Below, piece after piece: positions 7,558 through 13,942 of a stretch of 13,942 nucleotides of DNA. The stretch lies in assembly GCA_026710565.1 (NCBI GenBank), contig JAPOQV010000448.1, positions 1-13,942 of the forward strand, given 5' to 3'. The DNA comes from Spirochaetaceae bacterium. Its GTDB lineage: Bacteria > Spirochaetota > Spirochaetia > SZUA-6 > Bin103. Both the position numbers and the translations under genes were made by a program. Numbering within the stretch: the first letter of the stretch is position 1; every line of letters begins with the position of its first letter. Under the pieces are notes generated by a model. The model saw only the letters and a program-made list of their open reading frames with translations, had not been told where the DNA came from and ran no database searches.

Positions 7558-8523
7558 TCAGACTTGGAATGCGGAGCCGAAGACCTTCTGCCAGTAGGCG
7601 ACGGTCAGCTGCTTGGTAGGGGCGCGGAGGGCCGCGTCGACGGCGTCACCGGCATCGAGGGCGGCATCCACGATCGCATCTGCGTCTTCCGCCGTGTAGA
7701 GACGGGCAACATTGTTCTCGGCGTTCACCGGATCGATGATTTGGACCTCGTCGTCAAAGCTACCCACCGCAGAGGGCTTGTAGTAGTCGGAAAACACGAT
7801 GCGTTCGCGCAGATCGGTGCGGGCGACGAAAGTGAAGAAGTGCTGCAGAGCTTCCGGATAGTCGCTGAAGTCCAGGCCGTCGTCGCAGAGCTTGGCGAGG
7901 ATCATCTCGATCATGAACGACTTGAAGCGGAAGTCTTCCTGCTCGAGCTTCATGCGACGCGCCCAGAACTTCACGATACGTACGACCTGGGCGAAGTGTT
8001 TCTCTTGCGCCTTCTTGCGTTTTCCAGCGAACTCGAGATGCAACGGGATGCTGGTCTTGAGGAATGACCCGTCGTCCTGGCTCACCAAGTCGCCGTACCA
8101 CTGGGGATCACCCTTGTAGAGGATCGGAACGACGTCGACATCCAGCCCACTTCCCTTGAACGAGACGGTCACGGAGTAGGTCTGCGGCTGCACCTGATCC
8201 GGCGAAAAATTGGGGAACGCCTTGCGGAGGCGTTCCGCGATGTAGTTCAGGAGCGCGTCGACGTCCGTGGGCACCTCGGCCCCGCTCACATAGCAGGCGA
8301 CGTCAATATCGTTCAAAGACCGAACTGCGGTTCCCTTCGCCAGACTCCCAGACAACAGCATCTTTCGAAGGGTGAAGTCGGGGTGCTCCTCGAGGTAGGT
8401 TTCGAGTTTCTCCCGCAGCCGGCGTGCCTGAGCTCGGTATTCGTTCGCCTTGGCCTTCGGCAGATTCACGCGATCCTCGGCGAACTGAGCAATTTCCCGA
8501 TGCGATACATGGTCTCGACTCAT
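7558..8523 (-). CDS. CD-NTase: cGAS/DncV-like cyclic oligonucleotide synthase of CBASS
   Basis: This 321-residue nucleotidyltransferase is first in the CBASS operon. ATG 8523 is preceded by GGAGG (8529-8533, minus strand), five bases away. The core is MLLSGSLAKGTAVRSLNDID: G59-S60 followed by D72 and D74, with the third metal-binding acid in 'SGLDVDVVP' (D130). These are the catalytic residues of Pol-beta-type CD-NTases. The C-terminal half (RIVKFWARRMKLE, 'FKSFMIEMILAKL') matches the helical OAS1/CCA-type domain. It should make a cyclic di- or trinucleotide when bound by closed HORMA protein. Clade is uncertain: HORMA/TRIP13 partners are typical of clades C and D, in which the product is often cyclic tri-AMP. 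All catalytic residues are present and the gene looks intact. Confidence 0.92.
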   Translation of the reverse strand: MSRDHVSHREIAQFAEDRVNLPKAKANEYRAQARRLREKLETYLEEHPDFTLRKMLLSGSLAKGTAVRSLNDIDVACYVSGAEVPTDVDALLNYIAERLRKAFPNFSPDQVQPQTYSVTVSFKGSGLDVDVVPILYKGDPQWYGDLVSQDDGSFLKTSIPLHLEFAGKRKKAQEKHFAQVVRIVKFWARRMKLEQEDFRFKSFMIEMILAKLCDDGLDFSDYPEALQHFFTFVARTDLRERIVFSDYYKPSAVGSFDDEVQIIDPVNAENNVARLYTAEDADAIVDAALDAGDAVDAALRAPTKQLTVAYWQKVFGSAFQV

Positions 8524-8606
8524 TTCGGCCTCCAGATACCGCGGATGGCTGCGGCATTGTCTTGACCCGGGGCGCGAAATCCGCGATGCTCATCAATCAT
8601 ACAGAC

Positions 8607-8636
8607 ATTGTAGGGTATAGTCTCTATACCTGTCAA
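8607..8636 (-). promoter_or_regulatory. Sigma-70-type promoter of the CBASS operon
   Basis: On the minus strand a consensus -35 TTGACA (8636-8631) is followed by exactly 17 bp and a -10 TACAAT (8612-8607, one mismatch to TATAAT). Transcription would begin near 8600, leaving a leader of about 75 bases before the CD-NTase start. This is the only near-consensus promoter seen in the window. Such a strong promoter implies it must be held down, consistent with the embedded operator and the adjacent repressor gene. Confidence 0.85.
8614..8630. promoter_or_regulatory. Operator: perfect inverted repeat GGTATAG-TCT-CTATACC
   Basis: The 7-bp arms (8614-8620 and 8624-8630) are perfectly complementary around TCT. 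The 17-bp palindrome exactly fills the spacer between the -35 and -10 elements of the CBASS promoter, so a bound dimer would exclude RNA polymerase. The natural ligand is the WYL-family dimer encoded 27 bp away. CapW/BrxR repressors are known to bind inverted repeats in the promoters of their defence operons. A weak plus-strand -10-like TATACC (8625-8630) lies inside it, so the regulator could also repress itself. Confidence 0.85.
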
Positions 8637-8656
8637 GAACCAATAAGGATCGTCCC

Positions 8657-9541
8657 ATGCCCGATCCCATCGAGCCTCCCGGTCGAAACCTCGCGCCGCG
8701 ATTGCAGTTCATCGAATGGCGCCTGTTCTGGGAGGGGCACATCAATCGGAGCGATCTCGAACAACGGTTCGGCGTATCGACCCCACAGGCCTCGGTGGAC
8801 CTCAGGCACTACAAAGAGCTCGCCGGCGCGAACATCGAGTACGATGCTACTCAGAAGCGGTATGTCGCCTCGAAGGATATGAGGCCGCGGCTCCTTCGAG
8901 TCTCCGCCAATCGCCTGCTGCTTCAGCTTCGCGCGTGGGCCAGCGGCGTGCTGCGACGTGACGACCTGTGGTTCAGCGAGATACCGGCGACAGATGTTGC
9001 ACCCGAGATCGGCAGGGACGTTCGTGCCGAAGTGCTGCGAAGAGTGCTGGACGCCATCCGGACTCGACGGGCTCTGTCAGTGCGTTACCAATCGCTCACC
9101 AGCTCACGCTGGCGAGACATCGCACCCCATGCGATCGCTTTCGATGGCCATCGATGGCACGCCCGCGCATGGTGCTGTGAGCGTCACGAGTTCCGAGACT
9201 TCCTGCTGACACGCATTGAGCGTTTGGGCAAGCTGAAGCCCGTCACCCTTGACCCAGAGCACGATCTTGAATGGAGTCGCACGGCCAGATTGCGGCTGTG
9301 CCCCCATCCAGGCCTGACCGACGAACAGAGCCTGGCGGTCCAACATGACTACGACATGCGGGGAGGCGTTCGAGAAATCGAGATACGCCTGTCGCTGGCG
9401 TACTACTTCATCAAGCGCATGAGTCTCGACCTCGACGACCTAGAGCCGGCGCGTGCTCAAATCAGACTCGCCAATCTTCGCGAAGTCCAAGCTGCGATCA
9501 ACGACGCAAGAACTGCCTCGAGGAAGCGAGCGCAGCCGTAG
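8657..9541 (+). CDS. capW: WYL-domain transcriptional repressor, CapW/BrxR type
   Basis: This 294-residue protein is divergent from the CBASS operon; ATG 8657 has AAGGA (8645-8649) seven bases upstream. Residues about 15-72 form a winged helix-turn-helix (FIEWRLFWEGHINRSDLEQR, then FGVSTPQASVDLRHYKEL). The WYL core spans about 139-190: ALSVRYQSL, 'IAPHAIAFDGHRWHARAWCC' and 'EFRDFLLTRIERL', with the WYL triad degenerate as W167-H168-A169, a form I associate with CapW/BrxR proteins. The C-terminal WCX-like part runs to the end (YYFIKRMSLDLDD). Known CapW dimers repress CBASS transcription until relieved; the ligand or trigger is unsettled. Position and the palindrome in the shared intergenic region support this role strongly. 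Confidence 0.9.
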   Translation: MPDPIEPPGRNLAPRLQFIEWRLFWEGHINRSDLEQRFGVSTPQASVDLRHYKELAGANIEYDATQKRYVASKDMRPRLLRVSANRLLLQLRAWASGVLRRDDLWFSEIPATDVAPEIGRDVRAEVLRRVLDAIRTRRALSVRYQSLTSSRWRDIAPHAIAFDGHRWHARAWCCERHEFRDFLLTRIERLGKLKPVTLDPEHDLEWSRTARLRLCPHPGLTDEQSLAVQHDYDMRGGVREIEIRLSLAYYFIKRMSLDLDDLEPARAQIRLANLREVQAAINDARTASRKRAQP

Positions 9542-9860
9542 TTCTCAGCGGGCTCAAGGTCGACCGGCCGTGATGGTACGCCACCAAGCTGCGGGCCATG
9601 ATCGTGATCGCCCCCGCCGCCTACGTGGTCAATGCGACGCTCCTGCAGGGCGGCAGAGGCCGAGTGGCCGCGCCGGGTGTTGACGACGCCCCATGTCTGA
9701 GCGACACGAACGCCTGAGCGGATCGACGACGGCGAACCGCAGCTCCAGGCGCACGCGGTCGTAGGACAGCTAAGATCTGCGTGGACGACGTAGACACGCT
9801 TCCCTGCCGCCTCCGAAATCGACTCGACCGCGACTTCCCCGGACGGGACGGAACCATGCG
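9542..9860. other. Convergent intergenic region (319 bases), no gene seen
   Basis: This lies between the 3' ends of the regulator gene and the methyltransferase gene. Short frames exist on both strands but none has a ribosome binding site, a recognisable domain or convincing composition. No strong hairpin with a T-tract, which would mark a rho-independent terminator, is visible for either flanking gene. Confidence 0.55.
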
Positions 9861-12800
9861 TCAGCCCCCCAGCACCTCGACCAGCTCCGCGATCACCTGG
9901 AGCTCGCCTTCGTCCGCGCCGGTGAGCACGATCGGCTCGAAGTCCGGGTTGACGGGCTCGAGGGTGATCTTCTCGTGGCGCCAGGAGTCGTCCTCCCTTG
10001 CCTTGTCGCTCTTGTAGCGCTTGACGGTGTAGCGCTGTCCGGTCTCCGGGTCGGTGGCGTCGCGGAGCTGGACGAGGACGGTCTTACTCTGGCGCGTGCC
10101 CTCGACCGGAGCGCGAAAGAGGCACCAAGCGCCGTCGGCGATGGCAGGCTCCATGGACTTTCCGACGACCTGGGCGACGAACAGGCCGTTACGCAGACGA
10201 TGGCGGGACTCGACAGCGACCCACTCGAAGTCCTCGTCTTCGATGTGCTGCAGATCGCTGAAGCCGCCAGCGGCCGCCTTAAGCGGGACGAGGGGCACGC
10301 AGGTGACGTAACGGTCCTCGGGCGCAGGCTCGACCGTGCGCGGCCGGAACGGAACCACCTTCGCCGTCCCCTCCGATGCCGCATCCGCCTCGGACCCGGT
10401 CTGGAACGCGTCCGGCCAGCCGCCGTCGGCTTCGATGACCTCGTCGATCTCGGCCATGATGCGGATGGTCTCACTGAGGGCGACGACGATCTTCTGGTAG
10501 TGGGCGATGTCCTCGTCCGAGAGCGTGCGGTCCTTCCGGTCCTTGAGCCACTTGTGGCAGACTTGGTAGCCACCGATGAGGACATCCCAGACCTCCTCGG
10601 GCACGCCTTGGAACCCGATGGTGCCGGGTTTCGTCGCGCGGTGGCCCGCGCGGGCGTTGGTCTTGCCGGCGTCGAGCCAGACCGTGCCGTCCGACCAGCC
10701 GACACGGCCGACTTCCGGGTTCCTGGGGCCGGTGTAGGCGGTGACAAGCTTACCGAGCTTCGGGGATTCGAGCAGGTGGAGGGCCAGCAGGTCATGGCCG
10801 GCCTCCGCCAGCTTTCGGAAGAGGTCGCCGCTGCCGGGCAGCGGCACGCGGGGGAAGTCGAGCTTGAGCTGCGCCTTGTAGTGGCCGCGGTAGCCGGGGC
10901 TGTGGAACACCGTGTAGATGTAGGCGAAGACGTCCTCCGCGCCGAAGGCCTCGCGGAGATCGCCGCGTCCGTCGCTGACGAATCGTAGTTCGATGGCAGC
11001 TGCCATTTGCTCGACGAACCCCGAGTCCAGGTTCGGCGTGCGACCGGCCTTGCCCTTGACCCAGCGGCTGAACAGCGACCCGTCGGCCTTGCCGACTCCG
11101 GGATAGAGGTAAAGCGGGAACAGGTAGTTGATCTCGCGGGTTATGTTCGAGATTGCGCAGCTCTCTGCGATCTGGGAAGTGGCGAATACTTGCGCCCACT
11201 CATCATCGCCTCGCGCCTGCTGCCTGCACGCAATGAGTGTAACATTCTCTCCCGCGAGCAGATGCGGCATGGCTTCGGTCCGAGGCCAGTCGACCATCCA
11301 CGGGACGTAGTACATTTCCCGGATGTCGAACGGGCGATACAGCACAGGTGCGTACCGCTCATCCCACCGATCGTCTTCACGGATCTTCAGCCGGGCCGCA
11401 GGGAGCTTCCATCCGCGCGAGTCCCCGGGCGGATACTTCTTCGAGCCCTTCCCGACGAAGTACTTCCTCCGGATTGCATCGTCGGACAATAACTTCGAGC
11501 GTAGGTCGGCGATCCGGCTTCGGAGGCGCCCTCGGTCGAAATCGATCACGAAGTCGTCTCGTGCCGTAACGATCCCGGTGACGTTCACGGGCATGATCTG
11601 GTTGATTGCAGGCGCGTCGTAGTAGGCGCCCGTTCCAGCATCGTCGAAGGGCTCGAACAGATAGAACGGTGGAGCTGGTTGCAGTTGCGCCCATTCGGTG
11701 GCTAAGGATACTTGCTCCAATAGCCATCCGTACTTGCTGTCCCGTTCGCCCCAGAGATCGGCGTGGCGGACAGATCTGGCTGCGGCAGCCTTCGTGAAGA
11801 GCCCGATGGCCACGCCCTGCTGGATGTCGAACACGTTGTCATCGCGGCCGCCCCCCGGCGGAGCCTCCTTTTTCTTGAGGTTCCCGTGAAGGTCGAGCAC
11901 ACGGATCCGGCGGAAGGACTGCATGAGCGACCAGCGCATCCCGCGAAACGTGGGGTTATCGAGGTAGCCGTGGTTGCTGATGTAGCCGTGGACGCCGACA
12001 CCCGTGCCATCGAGGAGCCACTGCGAGAGGCGGATGAACTTCACGTAGTCATCCTGGAGCCACACCTTGCGCTCGCCGAGCGGCTCGCCGTCAACGTGGT
12101 AATAGCTCGCCGTCGCCGTCCCGTCGGGAAGCCGCCCCTTCAAGAGCCCGTCGATCCACGGCCCCATGTTCGAAGAAAGGCCGGAATAAGGCGGATTTCC
12201 GATCACCACCGTGAACCGTTGCTTTCGCTTGATCTCGTTGACCGCCTTGGCCTCGTGCGCCAGCGCGGGTAGGAAGTCGAGCATGAGCTGCCCGTCGCCC
12301 GGCGGCTCAAGCGCATTCGTCAGGTACACCTGCGCGCGCTCGTCGCTCTCGAAGAGGTAGCCGGTCTCGTAGAGCTTGAGGCCGATCTTGAGGTGCGCGA
12401 TGGCATAGGGCGCCATCAAGAGCTCGTAGCCGTGCAAGCGCGGCAGCAAGTCCCTCGGGACGTAGTCGTTCCAGAGCGCCTCGATCTGCTTCTCGCCGTG
12501 GCCTTGGGCCTTCCACTTCTCGACCATCGTGTTGTAAATCAGGTCGATCACCTCGACGAGGAAAGTGCCGGTGCCGGTAGCCGGGTCGAGGATTTGGACG
12601 AAGGCCTGCCCCGGCGGAGTCCCCTCCGGGATCTTCAGTTCCTTGTGGCGCTTCGCCATCTCGCCCCAGGTGGTGGTGTCGGCAAGGCCGTCGCTGAGGC
12701 GGAAATCGTTCCGCAAGAGCTCGTCCACCGAACGCACGATGTAGGAAACCACCGGGCGCGGGGTGTAGAAGACGCCCCGGCTCACCTTCTGCTTCTTGTC

Positions 12801-13886
12801 GTAGGCGGCAAGGAAGTGCTCGTAGAAGTGAATGACCGGGTCTTCTTGGGGATTCCGGTCGCCGAAGTCGCGGACGACGTCCTCCATCTTGGCCTGGTCG
12901 AGGAGATCCACGACCTCGGAGACGCCCACCTCGTCGAAGTCGATGCTTTGCCCGCCGGCTTTGCCGTGGTGTCCGCCCACGCGCAGGAAGGTCTCCATCA
13001 GCTCTCGAAGGAACGGGTTCGTCCGCATGTGGGCGGCGAAGTCGTCGGCGGTGCGCCGCGCGGGGTCGGTGATGCGGGCCGAGAGCAGACCGTAGGCTAT
13101 GGTCTGGGCGTACATATCGGCGAAGCGGGCCTCGTCCAGGTCGTGGACGAGTGCGGTCTGGAACGCCTTCATGAGCTTGGTGAGCGGGCCGGCCTCGGTC
13201 TCTATGGCGAGCGCCGTCCGGATACGGTCGCGGATCGAGCGGGCCAGCTCGGCCAGACGCTCGGAGAGCTCTTTCGAGGTCGTTATGACCTCGCGGTAGC
13301 GCAGTGTGAAGGCAGCACGCCAGCGCTCGCGCCAGGCGTCGGGGTCGTCCTCGTCGTCGGGCCAGGCGAGGTGCGCGCTCAGCTCGCGGGCGACGGCGTC
13401 GAGGTGGAGCGGGGTGTCGAGGTTGTCCCATCCGAGCACCTTGAGGGTGGGCAGGTCGTGGCCGTCCTGGGGCTTCGAGAAGTGGGCGAATGCGATCCGG
13501 CGTTCCTCGCCCTCGCCGTAGTTGGAGACGAAGAGCAGGTCGTCGGCGGCCCAAGCCTGGCGCTCGGACTTGTTGGCCGAGGCGCGCTTTTTGAGCGCCA
13601 CCTGGCTGAGGATGCGGCGCAGCGCCACCACGGGCAGGCGCTTCGGTTCGAATTTGACGAAGAAGATGCCCCAGGGCTGGCCCGGGACCAGCGGGCGCAG
13701 GCGCTTGATCTCCTGGATCTTGGCCGCGTTCTTCGCGTCGATGCCGAGCTCCTCCGGGGTGTACTCGAAGGTAAGATCCTCGAAGTCGGCCGAGTCGATC
13801 GGCCAGCCGAGCTCGTCGCGCAGGTAGGCGACGAGCTGGTCGAAGCGGCGGATGCGGGCGAGGCGTTCGCGGTGGTCGGTCGGCAT
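9861..13886 (-). CDS. Type ISP/IIG-like adenine DNA methyltransferase fused to a C-terminal LexA-like S24 peptidase domain
   Basis: This 1341-residue protein starts at ATG 13886, with GAGGG (13895-13899) eight bases upstream. The N-terminal about 300 residues ([20 protein letters not shown], '[17 protein letters not shown]') match the leader domain of large restriction-type methylases. The N6-adenine methyltransferase core has SAM motif I '[12 protein letters not shown]' (near 430) and catalytic NPPY (near 565). A target-recognition/ISP-type region follows ('[20 protein letters not shown]', '[19 protein letters not shown]', [20 protein letters not shown]). The last about 140 residues are a LexA/UmuD-like S24 module: possible cleavage site KAAAGG (Ala1206-Gly1207), [14 protein letters not shown] with Ser1244, and YTVKRYKS with Lys1289. 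No helicase motifs and no definite nuclease motif are seen in this chain. It probably modifies host DNA and may restrict with a partner from the upstream gene. Confidence 0.88.
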   Translation of the reverse strand: MPTDHRERLARIRRFDQLVAYLRDELGWPIDSADFEDLTFEYTPEELGIDAKNAAKIQEIKRLRPLVPGQPWGIFFVKFEPKRLPVVALRRILSQVALKKRASANKSERQAWAADDLLFVSNYGEGEERRIAFAHFSKPQDGHDLPTLKVLGWDNLDTPLHLDAVARELSAHLAWPDDEDDPDAWRERWRAAFTLRYREVITTSKELSERLAELARSIRDRIRTALAIETEAGPLTKLMKAFQTALVHDLDEARFADMYAQTIAYGLLSARITDPARRTADDFAAHMRTNPFLRELMETFLRVGGHHGKAGGQSIDFDEVGVSEVVDLLDQAKMEDVVRDFGDRNPQEDPVIHFYEHFLAAYDKKQKVSRGVFYTPRPVVSYIVRSVDELLRNDFRLSDGLADTTTWGEMAKRHKELKIPEGTPPGQAFVQILDPATGTGTFLVEVIDLIYNTMVEKWKAQGHGEKQIEALWNDYVPRDLLPRLHGYELLMAPYAIAHLKIGLKLYETGYLFESDERAQVYLTNALEPPGDGQLMLDFLPALAHEAKAVNEIKRKQRFTVVIGNPPYSGLSSNMGPWIDGLLKGRLPDGTATASYYHVDGEPLGERKVWLQDDYVKFIRLSQWLLDGTGVGVHGYISNHGYLDNPTFRGMRWSLMQSFRRIRVLDLHGNLKKKEAPPGGGRDDNVFDIQQGVAIGLFTKAAAARSVRHADLWGERDSKYGWLLEQVSLATEWAQLQPAPPFYLFEPFDDAGTGAYYDAPAINQIMPVNVTGIVTARDDFVIDFDRGRLRSRIADLRSKLLSDDAIRRKYFVGKGSKKYPPGDSRGWKLPAARLKIREDDRWDERYAPVLYRPFDIREMYYVPWMVDWPRTEAMPHLLAGENVTLIACRQQARGDDEWAQVFATSQIAESCAISNITREINYLFPLYLYPGVGKADGSLFSRWVKGKAGRTPNLDSGFVEQMAAAIELRFVSDGRGDLREAFGAEDVFAYIYTVFHSPGYRGHYKAQLKLDFPRVPLPGSGDLFRKLAEAGHDLLALHLLESPKLGKLVTAYTGPRNPEVGRVGWSDGTVWLDAGKTNARAGHRATKPGTIGFQGVPEEVWDVLIGGYQVCHKWLKDRKDRTLSDEDIAHYQKIVVALSETIRIMAEIDEVIEADGGWPDAFQTGSEADAASEGTAKVVPFRPRTVEPAPEDRYVTCVPLVPLKAAAGGFSDLQHIEDEDFEWVAVESRHRLRNGLFVAQVVGKSMEPAIADGAWCLFRAPVEGTRQSKTVLVQLRDATDPETGQRYTVKRYKSDKAREDDSWRHEKITLEPVNPDFEPIVLTGADEGELQVIAELVEVLGG

Positions 13887-13890
13887 CGGT

Positions 13891-13942
13891 TCAGCCCTCG
13901 TTCAGTTCCAGCCAGCAGCGAAGCCGCGGCTTGACGCCGACG
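13891..13942 (-). CDS. 3' end of an upstream gene (partial, unidentified)
   Basis: The last 17 codons of a minus-strand frame, ending [16 protein letters not shown] then TGA (13893-13891). Only four bases separate this stop from the methyltransferase start, and the methyltransferase ribosome binding site lies inside its final codons, so the two are almost certainly co-transcribed and perhaps translationally coupled. Too little is present to assign a family. By context it may be a helicase, nuclease or regulatory partner of the modification enzyme. Confidence 0.6.
   Translation of the reverse strand, partial: VGVKPRLRCWLELNEG

Noticed and set aside
8602..8630. Plus-strand promoter for the WYL gene (CAGACA, 17 bp, TATACC)
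   Set aside because: Both boxes are weak matches. It is plausible because the gene must be transcribed from this region, but it is not supportable as a separate feature.
12393..13934. A 513-codon open frame on the plus strand across the methyltransferase gene
   Set aside because: It is antisense to a protein with clear methyltransferase and S24 motifs; its translation is low-complexity Val/Glu/Leu/Gly, as expected for a GC-rich shadow frame.
1..13942. CRISPR arrays, tRNA or rRNA genes, insertion-sequence ends and attachment sites
   Set aside because: No regularly spaced repeats, cloverleaf-like segments, ribosomal signatures, transposase motifs or paired terminal repeats were seen on reading through.

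Overview
The window is GC-rich bacterial DNA with Shine-Dalgarno starts, tightly packed operons and one near-consensus sigma-70 promoter. It reads as an accessory defence island joined to a strip of decayed genes. The host cannot be named from sequence alone; a GC-rich Gram-negative-type genome or metagenomic contig would fit.

Bases 1-4540 are mostly debris. They hold the 3' part of a YadG/COG4586-type ABC ATPase gene (1-444), a short N-terminal stub of a zinc-type alcohol dehydrogenase gene (410-589), a 615-base stretch with no convincing gene, one intact phage-tail-collar-like protein with an N-terminal membrane anchor (1205-1867), and a second, broken COG4586 ABC ATPase remnant (about 2129-2805). 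Tail to tail with that remnant lies a heavily mutated RecD-like helicase pseudogene on the minus strand (about 2815-4540), with several frameshifts and two in-frame TAG codons.

Bases 4546-9541 are the centre of interest: a complete-looking type III CBASS anti-phage locus with its own regulator. The minus-strand operon runs CD-NTase (8523-7558), HORMA protein (7548-7033), TRIP13/Pch2-like AAA+ ATPase (7033-6086), then an effector with a probable PD-(D/E)XK-type N-terminal domain and a C-terminal SAVED sensor domain (6075-4546). Divergent from it is a WYL-domain repressor of the CapW type (8657-9541). The 133-base divergent intergenic region holds a TTGACA / 17 bp / TACAAT promoter for the CBASS operon. 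Its 17-bp spacer is exactly a perfect 7-bp inverted repeat around a 3-nt centre, an evident operator. Expected logic, from known family members: the HORMA protein licenses the CD-NTase during infection, TRIP13 removes HORMA to switch it off, the cyclic oligonucleotide activates the SAVED effector, which attacks DNA, and CapW keeps the operon quiet.

Bases 9861-13886 encode a 1341-residue adenine-type DNA methyltransferase of the type ISP/IIG restriction-modification kind, convergent to the regulator gene. Its C-terminus carries a LexA/UmuD-like S24 peptidase module with a recognisable Ala-Gly site and a Ser/Lys dyad. This unusual fusion suggests self-cleavage control of a modification or restriction enzyme. 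A gene cut by the window end (13891-13942) lies 4 bases upstream and is probably its operon partner. No tRNA, rRNA, CRISPR array or insertion sequence was seen.
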